Shown: piece after piece, positions 11,444 to 22,807 of the stretch | Numbering within the stretch: the stretch's first letter is position 1 | Layout of the letters: each line of letters starts with the position of its first letter | Source: Posidonia oceanica | Taxonomy: Eukaryota; Streptophyta; Magnoliopsida; Alismatales; Posidoniaceae | Assembly (NCBI GenBank): GCA_037176725.1 | Contig: JAZBRS010000074.1 | Span: 61,818,001 to 61,882,000 of the forward strand | Reading direction: 5' to 3' | DNA: 64,000 nt | Notes under the pieces: model-generated | Told to the model about the DNA's origin: nothing | The model's database searches: none | What the model saw: only the letters and a program-made list of their open reading frames with translations | Translations under genes and position numbers: made by a program

Positions 11444-11448
11444 CAAGC
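11444..11448. repeat. Target-site duplication CAAGC, left copy (solo LTR B)
   Basis: CAAGC directly precedes the LTR end motif TGTAGTAATCCC at 11449 and is repeated directly after the LTR at 17830-17834. Confidence 0.92.
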
Positions 11449-14400
11449 TGTAGTAATCCCGGTGTTCGGATCGTCCATGCACGATGCCAAAGCTCGCGTG
11501 CACCGATCGGAATCAGGCTCACTATAAGCGGCTATATCCGAGAAGGAAGACCTAACTCGAAAACATTTAAAAAGGAAAAAAAAAGGAAAGAAAAGAAGAA
11601 GATAAGACAAAATCGGAGTCGCCACCAAGTCTATTAAATCGGAAGACGAGGAAAACCGGGGAAATGCGTGAATAATCACGCAAAACCAAGCAAAGGATGC
11701 AAAGCAAAGCAATGCAAAAGAAATAAGATGCAAATGAATGCAAATGATGTGACTCGTGCCTAGGACAAGGGCAATATGGTCATTGCGGGCCAAGAGAGGG
11801 TAAGGACTCCTGTTACGCGCGGGGAAGGTGTTAGGCACCCCCGACGCGCCCGAGAATCGGTCTTTCTAGGCTTACGCTCGCATATGCAGGGAAATGCAGA
11901 CTTTGAATGCCTAAGTGCCAATGAATGCCTGTCTAAATGCTCAAAGGTGTGCTCTAAGTGATGGAAAACGGTGCGGGGAAGTAAACGTGCAATCTAAACG
12001 CTCAGCAATGCTGCCCGTGTTCCGAACCGGGCGAAACCTGGCTCGTGAGAACTCCGGACAGTAAGCATCATCGCCCTACATGCAAATGCAGGCGATAAAA
12101 CAAAACGGCGAGAAAACCACGCAATGTAATCGACATGCAAGGGAAAACGGCGTAAAACAGTGCGAGGAACGAAACAAGTATGCAAAAAGATGCGAGAACA
12201 GGGTTGGCATGCAAAATGATGCAAGGAACGGAACAAGGACGCGAAACCGTGCGAGAAAACGAAAGAAGGGGGCAAAACTGGGCAAGAAAACACCAGGGCA
12301 CGCAAAACGAGACGAGAAAACGAAAGGGCACGCAAAACGGTGCAGGAAAAACAAGACTGCGCGCAAAACGAGGCAAGAAAATTAAAGGGCACGCAAAACG
12401 GTGCAAGACAGAGGAGCGGCGCGCAAAACGGAGCGAGAAAACATGAAAACACGCAAAACGAGGCAAAAAACTAAAAGGCACGCAAAACGGTGCAAGGCAA
12501 AGGAGTGGCGTGCAAAACGGAGCGAGAAAACTTGAAGGCACGCAAAACGAGGCAAAAAACTAAAAGGCACGCAAAATGGTGCAAGACAGGGAAGCGGCAC
12601 GCAAAACGGAGCGAGAAAACTTGAAAACACGCAAAACGAGGCGAAAAAAACTAAAGGGCATGCAAAACGGAGCGAAACAAGGAAGCGGCACGCAAAACGG
12701 AGCGGGAAAACATGAAGACACGCAAAACGGAATGGAAAAACAAGACTGCGCGCAAAACGGTGCAAGACAAAGAGGTGGCACGCAAAATGGAGCAAGAAAA
12801 CTTGAAGGCACGCGAAACGAGGCAAAAAACTAAAAGGCACGCAAAACGGTGCAAGACAGGGAAGCGGCACGCAAAACGGAGCGAGAAAACTTGAAAACAC
12901 GCAAAACGAGGCGAAAAAACTAAAGGGCATGCAAAACGGAGCGAAACAAGGAAGCGGCGCGCAAAACGGAGCGATGAAACGCGATGGCACGCAAAACGGA
13001 GCGGAAAAACTAAAGGGCACGCAAAACGGTGCAAAACAAAGAAGCGGCGCGCAAAACGGAGCGAGAAAACATGAAGGCACGCAAAACGGAGCGGAAAAAC
13101 TAAAGGGCACGCAAAACGGAGCGAAAAAACTAAAGGGCACGTAAAATGGTGCAAAACAAAGAAGCGGCGCGCAAAACGGAGCGAGAAAACATGAAGGCAC
13201 GCAAAACGGAGCGGAAAAACTAAAGGGCACGCAAAACGGTGCAAAACAAAGAAGCGGCGCGCAAAACGGGGCGGGGAAACTAAAGGGCATGCAAAACGGA
13301 GCGAAAAAACTAAAGGGCACGTAAAATGGTGCAAAACAAAGAAGCGGCGCGCTAAACGGAGCGAGAAAACATGAAGGCACGCAAAACGGAGCGGAAAAAC
13401 TAAAGGGCACGCAAAACGGTGCAAAACAAAGAAGCGGCGCGCAAAACGGGGCGGGGAAACTAAAGGGCACGCAAAACGGAGCGGGAAAACTAAAGGGCAT
13501 GCAAAACGGTGCAAAACAAAGAAGCGGCGCGCAAAACGGGGCGAGAAAACATGAAGGCACGCAAAACGGTGCAAATGGCATGCAAGATGAATGCCGTGCA
13601 GAAGTTCAGGAAGATATACCTAGAGATCCGGGAGTCTGATCGGAGATCTGTTTGGTCCATGCTGAAGAGCGCTTCGCTGCGGTCGCCTGGGCAGCTTACT
13701 TGGGGAGATCCGACGGTCGGATTGAAAGATATCGCGGCTCCGGAGCAGAAGGGCCAGAACAGGAGAGAAGAATAGATCTAAGTGTTCAGGAGGTCCTAGG
13801 GGTGTGCTGGAGGTCCTCCCAAGTGAAGGGGAGTTAGAAGTGCTTGATGTATGCAAAGGGGAGCTTAAATGCGAGATTAAAGGGATGCAGAATGCAATGC
13901 AAAGCCAGAGAAGACAAGGAAAAGACATTTGGAAAGAACGGGGGTTTAAAAGTATTTTTTTGAAAAAGAGAGGGGCTAAAATGCAAATTTTCCAGAAAAC
14001 AAGGTCCTGGGAAGTCTGGAGGTACTAGTGAAAGGTCTGTATGAAATCTGGTAGGCATAGGGGTTAAAATGCAATCTAGGGGCAAAATGGTCTTTTCACA
14101 TGATTTTTAAAGCATGCAGGGACCTAAGTGTGATTTTGAAATCATGCAGGGGTCAGATATGCAATTTTATATGGAAAACATGCTCTGAAAATTAAATGAC
14201 AGGACCACAGTGTGATTTTTAAAAAGATCAGGGTCAAAAATGCAATGTAATGGGCTAAAAATGCATGCAAGAGTTACTGTCCATTTAAAATGGACCTATA
14301 TGCAAAAATGAAAGAACAGAGGGGCAAAAGTGCAATGCATCAACCAAAAATTAAAATAAAACCTAAGTTACTACAGTGCAGTGGACTGAGATGCAAAAAT

Positions 14401-17400
14401 GACATAAAACAGGGATCTGAAATGCAATGCGATATGGCAAAATGTGTGAAAATGAGTGAACTGATTTAAGACAGGACCTACATGCGAAAAACGAAAACAG
14501 AGGGGCTAAAGCATAATATTTCTGAACTGAAACAAACAGTAAATGGACTAAGTTGCAAATACAGACAAGCACAAATATTTAACGCAATTTAGCATGATCT
14601 TAAATAAAAAGCGTAGCATGTTAACTGGCATAAGGACCGAAACGAAAAAATAAGGAGACTTAAGTTGAAAGTGCAATATTCACAAAAAACTATATGAATG
14701 AGAAAATAAATCCACAGTGCCGGCCGACGACCGTGAGCACTGTAGCAGGGAACTACTAGAGCTTGCGGCCGCCGGCACAGGGAGGCTGAGGGCAGGCTGA
14801 TTGGTGGAGGGGTCGCTCCTGGAGCTGAGGGAGGCAAGGCGGCGATCAGCGGAGGACGGTGTGGCCTGGAACACGCCGGAGCGCTCACCGGAGTTCTGCA
14901 GAAGCTCAGGAGCCTGGCCCGGCCATTCGACACAGCGGGGCTGCGTTCCGAAGACTAGGGGAGACTCCTGGCGTCCGCGCGGAGCCGAGGGAGTCACCGG
15001 GGCAACGCTCTACCGGCCGGAACGCCGTGAAGGCCGGAGGTCTGCACCGGAGAAGACGACCGGAGCGGCGAACGGTGGCATAGCAGGAGGACCAGAAAAC
15101 GCTAATCTAAAGGGCGGAGAAGCACCGCGGGAAGAAAAGGAGACCAAGGGGAAGGAGATTTTACCTGATTCCGTGTCCGAGACGTCCTCCCGACGCAGGT
15201 GGTTCCGGAAGTCGCCGGTGAAGTTCGTCCGGTGAGGGGGAGCACTGCCTGCTGCACGCGAGGGCTGGAATCGCCTCGAGGCGGCTCTCCGAAGCTTCCT
15301 GGATGGCTGGACGCGAGCTTCGGCGATCGGAGGAAGACTTGGCGAAAAATGGGTGCACTGCTGGTGGAGTTCGGTTGGGGGAGGTGTCTGCCGCCCTCCG
15401 GATCGAATGGGTGGCTCCGGGAGGTAGCTGGAGGCTCGGTGGACGATTCTGGGTGGTCAGAATGGTCTTCTGGAGGCCGTGGGAAGAGTTTGCCGTTGGG
15501 GTGAAGTTCGGCCAAAAACGACCGCAGGTGTTTGTGGTGGGGCGTTTCGTCTGTGGGGCGAGTCGGAGAGGGAGGCTGGGTGGCTTAGGAAGGTGGAGGT
15601 TAGGTGAGTGTCCGGAGGAGGTTTGGGGTCGATTGGAGGTCTGTGGGGGTGGGAATTTCAGGAGAGGTGGTGTTGGGTTTCGGTTGGGTCTCAGGCAGAT
15701 TCCGGCGAAATGCTGGGCTGGTTTCTCTGCGGGAAGGAAGGGTGAGGTTGCAGGTGGCTCGAGTGAGATTTGGGGGTGGATTTTGGGCTGTTCTGGAGGT
15801 GTTTTGGATGCTGGTTCGCTGGAGGAAGGAGAGGCCGAGGTCCCGCGTTTCTGGGTGGATTTCGGGGGCGTTTTTGGATGCTCTCTCGCTCGGGATTCCC
15901 CTCCGGAAACGTCGTCCCTCTTCCCCCGAAAAATCCTCTTCTTCTCCTTTCCTTTTCTCCTGAAATGTCCTCTGATTTCTCCTCCTCTCCTGTCCCGAGT
16001 CCTGACCACACCTTCTTTAGCTTTGCAGGCCTGCGACCAATGAACGCTGCGGAGAGGCGATGGCAGGCGCGAGGACGACGCTTCGGCGCGCGCCTGGCTG
16101 GAGCAGGAGGTGACAGGTCGGGGCAGCGTTGCAGGGGTGCAGGCGGCGTGCACTGTTGCACTGCCAGCGCGCGGGAGAAGGTGAGGAAGACGGAGGACGA
16201 CGACTGTAGCAACGGGCCGTGGGCCGGAGGATTTGAAAAAAAAGGAGGAAAAAAAGAAACGGGCTGATGAGCCCAATAAGGAAGAAAAGGGAAATGAAAA
16301 AGAAGGAAGAAAGAAAGATGGAAAGAAAAAAATAGGAGAAAATAAGATAAAAATAAATAAAAATATGGGATGACTTGGGTTGTGGGTTAGGTGTATATCT
16401 GGATTTTTTAATGACCGTTTTTGGGTTAATTAGTGTGTTTTAGGCTTGATTAGGGCTTTAGGGTTTTATTTTGTTTTTGATTTGTTTTCCACTTGATTAG
16501 GGGTTGGTTAAATTCTTTTAAATCGTTTTTAAAATTGTGTTTTCTTGTTAAGTATTTTAGGATGTTAGTTGGGATTTTTAGGATTTATTTTTACATTATT
16601 TTGAGTGGGTTTTGGGCTTTTAGTTCTAGTCTTTTGTATTTCCCTTTTTTAAGTCTTTTTACCCATGCTTTTGTTTTTTATTTGTTAATTCTTCTTGGTG
16701 TTTTTTAGTTGGATTTTTCCTGATTTGATTAAGTATTTTGGGTCTTTTAACTGTATTTTCTTTTTCTTTTTTTTAATTAAGTTCTTATGTTGTTTTTTCC
16801 TTATGTTTATTAGGTTAAGTTTTTGTTCTCTTTAATTACTTGTTTTAGTATTTGATTTTTAATTCTTCTCTCTAGGGTTTGTTTTTTAATTCTTTTAGTG
16901 GGGTTTTCATTCTTGGTAGGTTCTGATTTTATTTCAGTTTTTTAGTTGATTTTACAGTATTTTATTTTAGTTTGTTTTGCATTTTTTAGTTTGCATGCTT
17001 GATTTTCTTTTTAGCTTGATTTAATTGAGTTTGGGTTTTTAATTACTTATTTAATGTTTTTAATTGCTTTTTCTGGGGATTCTGATTTGTTTCTTTTAGG
17101 TCTTGGGGTTTTACAGATTTTTAAGGATTTTTGAGGCTTTTTGCAAAGGGAGGGATAAGAAAAGAAAAAAGAAGAAGGAAAGAGGAAAAAGAAGGGATAA
17201 AAGGGGAAGAGGTAGGTTTGAGAGAAAAGATTTTTTAAAATCCAAGGAAGATGGTAAAAATAAAATAAAAATAGGAATAAGATAGAGGAGGGATAGGAGT
17301 ACAAAGGGGGCCCGCTGCCAAGCCAGAAGGAGGGCGAGAAGGGGATGAGAAGAGAGACGATAATCAGGAGAGAGAGAGGAGAGAGAAAACGATAATCCCG

Positions 17401-17829
17401 GAGAGAGAAAACGATAATTCCAGCGAGAAGGGGTCTTAAAGATCTCCGAAAGGGGTGAAATTTGGCGGGTGTGGGGTCTAGGGTTTCTAGTTCTGGTCCT
17501 GGAGTTTTGGTTCAGTTTTGAGGAAGTTTTGGAGGGGTTTTGAGGTGTAGAAAAAGGGTATTTTTGCCTAAGTTTCCTAGGGTTTTTGGGAGGGATCTGG
17601 TTTGAGATTTTGCAAGCTTTTTGGTGGGTTTACTAAGTCATCAGGGGGGAGTGCTCCTATGGATTTTGGTGGGTTTTCAAGTTCGGGAAAGGGGGGTAAG
17701 CTCGGGTCAAGTTCAGGCTTGTTTTGAGGGAAAAGAAGGGGAGGAAGGTGTAGGTTTGGGTCTGGGTTAGGGTCCAACAGCCACCGGAAGGCTCCAAACG
17801 ATCCAGCCTGCCAAAATGGGGTGTCAACA
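11449..17829 (-). repeat. Solo LTR B (minus orientation), 6381 bp, nested in element 1
   Basis: On the plus strand it runs from TGTAGTAATCCC to GGTGTCAACA; on the minus strand it therefore starts TGTTGACACCCC. It is flanked by CAAGC on both sides, and neither a PBS nor a PPT adjoins it, so it is a solo LTR. It is the reverse-complement counterpart of LTR A. The length difference is mainly the tandem array (about 1.5 kb here, about 0.9 kb in A). Conserved end motifs are GGTGTTAGGCACC at 11827-11839 and the PBS-like element at 11614-11624. The 371-codon minus-strand ORF at 15161-16276 is low-complexity and is broken in LTR A, so it is not called. Confidence 0.93.
12095..13575. repeat. 30-bp CpG-rich tandem array in solo LTR B
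   Basis: About 50 units of around 30 bp, for example GCAAAACGGAGCGAGAAAAC plus ATGAAGGCAC, with a higher-order pattern of three to four unit types near 13020-13560. It yields a 399-codon minus-strand ORF (12382-13581) and others in overlapping frames, all repeats of ten residues. It is the longest version of the array seen in the window. Confidence 0.92.
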
Positions 17830-17834
17830 CAAGC
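17830..17834. repeat. Target-site duplication CAAGC, right copy (solo LTR B)
   Basis: This is the second copy of the CAAGC duplication, followed by AGACAACAGAAAATAC of element 1, which continues into the DUF7745-like ORF region. Confidence 0.92.
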
Positions 17835-17943
17835 AGACAACAGAAAATACTTTTTCATTGAAAGATCTTGATTACATGCCTGTGGCAGGCCAAAAGCATA
17901 CAGCACAACTTGAAAGGAAACTACACATCGGCTGTACAAATGC

Positions 17944-19146
17944 CTAGCCAGTTCGGGCCTTCTTTGACTGCCTGGAGTCGGGGAATAGGGGGCCACCTGG
18001 CGGGATTTCATTGATGGGCCAGAGCTCTTGGACCTCAGTCACATATTCAGGGGCGCATCCTACACCTCTCACAACTGCGATGTCTGTTGATCACACCCCA
18101 TGCTACATCAGATCGGCCAGCTTCTTGGTAGGGGCAGTCGTGCTGAGAGGGTATGCTTGAAGAAGCTCGGGCGCTGTGCTGTCAACAAAGGTGCCCTGCT
18201 GGAAGCCAAACTGGTGCATAACCCTGATGGGATGGTATTCCACACCCGCCGTGAATCCTAGTAGCACAATCAGCCGCGTGTCACGCGCGCTGAAAAAGAC
18301 AGTGAATGGCTCGGCTATAGAGGGGATGATACGCCAGGTAATAGCGTCGTCCGTCAGTGCTGATAGCCTTTCGTATTCTTCTTTGACGCTTTTGACTGTC
18401 TTGGCACGGCCGCTGCTGCAGTAGGCTTCAAAGGCATGCACCTGGGGGCGCAGAAGGTTCATCTCTAAGTGTGCGGCTAGCCAGACTTGTATAAGTGCCC
18501 CGCAGCCATGGAAGTGGCGGCAGTGATGTGAGATGCGGTCCAGCCCACGGTATGTTTCTGCCAGAACAACTGGTGCCAGGTCTATCTGCCAGGTCACCAC
18601 AGCAAGTGCTATCTCTGCAACCTCAATGGCCACTATCAGTCGGCCATGAGTAAAGATCAGCTCGCCCAGGAAGCGGATGACAAACCCTCGGAGCCACAGC
18701 TCATCTCCGAGTTCGACGCGCTTCTTCATGACATCATCAAAGTGCGCTAGGCGAAGCATAGGTTCAGGTCCGCTGGTGCAGATCAGTCTTTGTTGGCAGC
18801 TTCGAGTAGGGAGCCCAGTCAGCTGGCTTAGGACCTCGAGGTATCCGTCACGCCTCATGAAGATAGGCGGCCCCATGATCTTGGAAAAGCCGCAGATCCG
18901 ACGCACTTCTTCCAGTGTGGGTGTAAGCTCAGTTCTGCCAAAGCGAAAGACGTGGTGTGCCGGTTTCCAGAATCTTGCGGCGGCACATAGAAGATGGCGG
19001 CTTACTTCCACATCAGCAGCCTTCAGCAGCTTGGTTGGGATGCCCCACAGGCGCAGCTTTTCGCAGTCTTCTTGGGTAAGCTCGCCGATCCATTCTCGCA
19101 GGGTCTCCGAGCAGTGTGCTGGAGTCAACAGAGTAGGGAAGCCCAT
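17944..19146 (-). pseudogene. DUF7745 / plant-mobile-domain-like protein carried by element 1
   Basis: A frame of 1203 nt (400 codons) starts at ATG 19146 and lies downstream of integrase in the sense direction. The first 347 codons are open. A TAG at 18103-18105 (CAG in element 2) and a TGA at 18091-18093 cut off the tail. Visible motifs are TPTLEEVRRICG (residues 75-86), RGFVIRFLGELIFTHGR (153-169), APVVLAETYRGLD (191-203), CGALIQVWLAAHL (215-227) and GVEYHPIRVMHQFG (301-314). From memory these match the DUF7745 family, related to the plant mobile domain found in several plant transposons; the biochemical function is unknown. The frame stays open upstream to 19413, but that part is not conserved in frame in element 2, so I start at 19146. 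The gene is in another frame from pol and needs its own initiation or splicing. Confidence 0.8.
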
Positions 19147-20563
19147 TGCGCAGATCGCAGGGGTACAGGCAGATAACTGCAGAGCTTGAAGGTACCTGTT
19201 ATCACTATTGTAAACAGTCAGATCACACAGGCATATAATCTCTGACAGAAAGCAGAATCTGAGGCTGATAATGTAGTTCAGTATGCATCCAGCAGCTAAA
19301 GTTAGAATATAGCAGTTAAGCATAGATAAACAAAGGGAATCTGCAGTAGTCTTGTGGACACAGGGGCAAGGGCTAGCAGGAGATCTGGATCGGCACAGCT
19401 CGAGCAGCGTCAACGCGTTCTAGGCAAGAAGTACTGTCTCAGGGTCGAAGCGAGTTGCAGAGCGGAATGATTGATAAGACGGAAAGGATAATTGAGGATG
19501 CATGCATGCATGATGTAGGTTGGTATGCTTATGAAATGGTTAGTATGCTTGGGTGCCCTCAGCATACGGAGTGCTTTGGTGCCTGCTGCAAAGGAAGGGA
19601 GTGGTCCCTGACTCACTGGGCCCTACTTAGACTCTTGGCTCGCTGGTGGCACTCTGGAACGGGTGTTGGCACTATACAGGTGGTGGTGTGGTGAGGGCAG
19701 GCTACTTGCCGAACTCTCAGGACCTACACCTACTCTTTCTGCTCTCTTTTTTCTTTATTTCTCCCTTATATGTATGCAGTCTTTCTCCGCCCCTAGCTGG
19801 GAGAGGGTAAATGTTTTGCTTTTGGAGGGAAGTAGTAGACCATTTTAGGCTTACACCCTTGGGTCTCTTGTAAGGTACGGGGGATGATGGTGCCTGCATT
19901 TTTGGGCTGAGTCTTGCCCTTCTTCTTTTCTCTTTTTTTTTCTTTTCTTTATTTGCTTTTTCTCCTTCTTTTTGTTTTTGTTCTATCTCTTTTTTTTTTT
20001 GCTTGTTTGATTTCTTTTCTCCCTTTTTTTTCAGGCTTTTGCTATCCCCATTTTGGTGGCAAAAGAAGGGTGTTTGAGTCGTGATGGATCTGGGCTTTGG
20101 GTCTGCTATGTGATGGGTAGAAGGAGCAGGGTTAGACTGCACATCCCTATCTCTAGGGCCGGCTTCTGTCTTCGTCTTCTGTTCCTTGGACGTGCCCAAG
20201 CCTAGACGTCTACTCTCACTTTTTCAAACTCACATCCTAACATTTTTTCTCCCTCAGAGGTGTATGTCCTTACGAGTTTAGGCAGTTCGCCTGTCCTGAT
20301 TGGTGGTGGCTCCCTCGCTAGCTAAGACATCTAAGTAGTGCCGGGTGAGGTAGGGTGGACTCTTTCCAGAGCAGGCAAGCGCTTCCGGTTTTCATCACCC
20401 GGCCAAAGATGCAATGCAGGATTTGAGGGGAGGACGATGATGATTGAAAGAGAGTTGATGCATGAGTAGGATAGATAGAAGATGCAGGTAGGACGAGAAT
20501 GCAAGAGGTGAGAATGCAAGTGTGTAGGTGGGAGAAGGGTATCTGCGACGGGGCCGCCTTCGG
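19147..20563 (-). other. Spacer between integrase and the DUF7745-like ORF, element 1
   Basis: This is non-coding sequence of about 1.4 kb, conserved in element 2 (48073-49594). A long purine-rich stretch on the sense strand lies at about 19915-20035. The sense-strand TGCAG at about 19178 could be a splice acceptor before the downstream ATG, but this is only a suggestion. ATG-rich short repeats (GATGCATG, GATGATGAT) occur at 20405-20525. I see no other gene. Confidence 0.55.
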
Positions 20564-21706
20564 CTACTGATAGTACTTCTTGAGATAGCAGAGGTTGACG
20601 GGCTCAGACTGCTCGACCCGGTCCATATCCTCAAGAGTCACAGCACCTCCCGAGAAGATCTGCTTGACCACGAAAGGGCCACGCCAATTAGGTCGGAATT
20701 TCCCTCGACCATCAGGCAAATGAATGGCGCGCAAAACGAGGTCCCCTGGCTGAAAGTTTCTGGGCTGGACCTTCTTCAAGAATGCCTTGGCCATTCGCTT
20801 CTGGTAGCAGTGAGCGTTGTGCATAGCTTGCAATCTGTGCTCATCAATCAGGTTCAGTTGGACGCAGCGGTCTTCAACCTATTCTACCTCTTCCAACTCA
20901 GCTTCTCGTAGGATCCACAGTGAGGGGATCTCTACTTCAACAGGTAGCACCGCTTCCATGCCATACACTAAAGAATACGGGGTGGCTCCCGTCGAGGTCC
21001 GGATTGATGTCCTGTACGCCCAGAGTGCGTACGGGAGCTTGTCATGCCAATCCTTGTGGGTTTCTGCCATCTTTTTCAGGATTTTAACAATGTTCTTGTT
21101 TGCAGACTCCACCGCTCCGTTCATCTGTGGCCGATAGGGCGAGGATCTATGATGCTTGATCTTGAGACTCTGCAGGTATTCCTCGATCCTCTTGGCAATG
21201 AAGTTTGTGCCATTATCAGAGATGACAGAGTGCGGGACCCCATATCGGGCAACGATTTTGTTCCTGATAAACTTTTCTGTTGCCACAGCGGTGACTGTCT
21301 TATAAGAGGCTGCTTCCACCCACTTGTTAAAGTAATCGATCGCTACCAAAATGTAACGATGACCATTTGAAGTAGCCGAGTGGATGGCGCCAATGACATC
21401 GATCCCCCAGGTGGAGAAAGGCCATGGCGAAGACATGTTGTGCAGCTGTTGTGGGGGGGCCTTGATGTAGTTACCATGGATCTGGCAGTTGTGGCATCTA
21501 CACACGAATCGGCAGCAGTCTGCTTCCATGGTCTGCCAGAAATATCCTTGGAGCATGATCTTCTTGGCCAGGAGGACTCCGTTCATGTGCGGGCCACAGG
21601 TCCCTGCATGCACTTGAAGCATCAGTGTGTCAGCCTTTGATTTGTTCAGGCAGTGCAATAACATCTGATTATATGACCTTCTGTACAGCTGCCCAGCCCC
21701 CAACAC
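20564..21706 (-). pseudogene. pol (IN): Integrase domain of element 1 pol
   Basis: Retrotransposon integrase inserts the element DNA into the host genome. The N-terminal zinc-binding HHCC set is visible as H33, H40, C71 and C74 of the open segment. The DDE core is D103 (in GIDVIG), D164 (in ISDNGTNF) and E200 (in NGAVESANKN), all present. The C-terminal part (20564-20833) has the GPF/Y-type motif GKFRPNWRGPF and ends in LKKYYQ before the pol stop at 20564. A TAG at 20879-20881 (TGG in element 2) interrupts it. It is preceded directly by the second RNase H in the same frame. Confidence 0.93.
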
Positions 21707-21802
21707 ATACTTTGACGCCAGACACGCCAGAGTTCTCTTGTCTGCTACCGCAGTATCAAGAGGAAAGCTGCCAGACTCCAGGAAAGATTTTATATCTTGA
21801 TA

Positions 21803-22330
21803 CTAGGGCTGCCCCTCTGCTGGATCCGCCTCTTCTATGTTCAGGCAATCTGCAGGCTGCTCAATGCGAGTAACAGATACATCCACTGCGCTGTCTTCAG
21901 ATATAGTGAGCCAGGATGCCAGAGTTGCTAGTGCGTCTGCGTACGCGTTCTTTGCTCTGTTCATGTATGTGAAGCAGATGCTCTCAAATTCTTCCATCAG
22001 CCTCAGCAGGTGTTCGTGATACGGCACAAGCTTAGGATCTTTTGTCCTCCAGTCGCCGTTCACTTGAGAGATTACTAGCATGGCATCACCGTGCACATGC
22101 AACTTCTGCGCCTTATGCTCAAGGGCCACTTTCAACCCTAGGATGCATGCCTCATACTCTGCTTCATTGTTTGTGCAGGTGAAAGTCAGCTTCCTTGCGA
22201 AGGGAATCATTTGTCCCTGGGGCGTGGTCAGCACTGCGCCTATGCCTCGGCCCTTTTTGTTGACAGCGCCATCAAAGTAGAGCTGCCATTCCTCTTGTTT
22301 TTCAGGATTTTTCTCCTCAGAGCCCTCCAT
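21803..22330 (-). pseudogene. pol (aRNH): Second (archaeal-type) RNase H of element 1 pol
   Basis: This RNase H lies between the RT-RNase H and the integrase, an arrangement known for Tat-lineage elements. Putative catalytic residues are present: D20 in YFDGA, E58 in NNEAEYEA, D82 in GDAMLVIS and D132 in NAYADALA. It degrades the RNA of the RNA/DNA hybrid. The segment is open over 175 codons and ends at TAG 21803 (TGG in element 2). In-frame TAGs at 22358 and 22364 separate it from the upstream RNase H. Confidence 0.92.
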
Positions 22331-22363
22331 TGCGAAGAGGATGTTCTCGTCAGGGAACTACGT

Positions 22364-22804
22364 CTAGAGGGGTTGGTATTCTGGTAGAGGAAGATCAGCA
22401 AGATGGTCTGCCATGGCCTGACCCTTCATGGATTTCTGTGTGACAAAGGTGATGTCGTACTGAGACAATAACACCTGCCACTTAGCACATCTGCCTACCA
22501 CGGCCGGCTTTTGAAAGAGGAACTTGATAGGATCATGCCGGCATAAGAGCTGAATTGGGTATGCCATCATGTAGTGCCTTAGTTTCTGTGCAGCCCAGAC
22601 AAGGGACAAGTAGGTCTTCTCTAGTGTACTGTACCTGGCTTCGCATTCATTAAACTTCTTGCTCAGGTAATAGATGGCGCACTCCCTTCTACCAGATTCG
22701 TCATGTTGGCCCAAGACGGCGCCCATGGAATGCTGCGTGGTAGAAAGGTAGAGAAGCAAAGGTCTCCCTGGTGTAGGGGGAACCAGGACAGGAGGCTTGA
22801 TCAA
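22364..22804 (-). pseudogene. pol (RNH1): First (RT-linked) RNase H of element 1 pol, catalytic residue missing
   Basis: This is the standard Ty3/gypsy RNase H fold after RT, with motifs GAVLGQHDE, IYYLSKKFNECEARYSTLEK, LVWAAQKLRHYM and the end part QAMADHLADLP. The usual catalytic Asp near the start is replaced (LYLSTTQHS), so this copy is probably inactive as an enzyme. That fits the family pattern in which the second, archaeal-type RNase H takes over. Bounded by TAG 22808 and TAG 22364 (both CAG in element 2). Confidence 0.88.
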
Positions 22805-22807
22805 TAG

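Noticed and set aside
12382..13581. 399-codon minus-strand ORF (and 9393-10379, 9533-9982, 12651-13574) with FAPFCVPF-like repeats
   Set aside because: These are by-products of a 30-bp tandem array whose period is divisible by three; overlapping frames on the same array are equally open and there is no conserved start.
15161..16276. 371-codon minus-strand ORF in solo LTR B
   Set aside because: Low-complexity Ser/Pro/Arg content in a GC-rich LTR block; the matching region in LTR A (6810-8230) is split across frames, so there is no sign of coding constraint.
18677..19189. 170-codon plus-strand ORF opposite the DUF7745-like region
   Set aside because: Shadow frame of the conserved minus-strand sequence; no recognisable domain. 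The antisense ORFs known in some Tat elements are not supported here.
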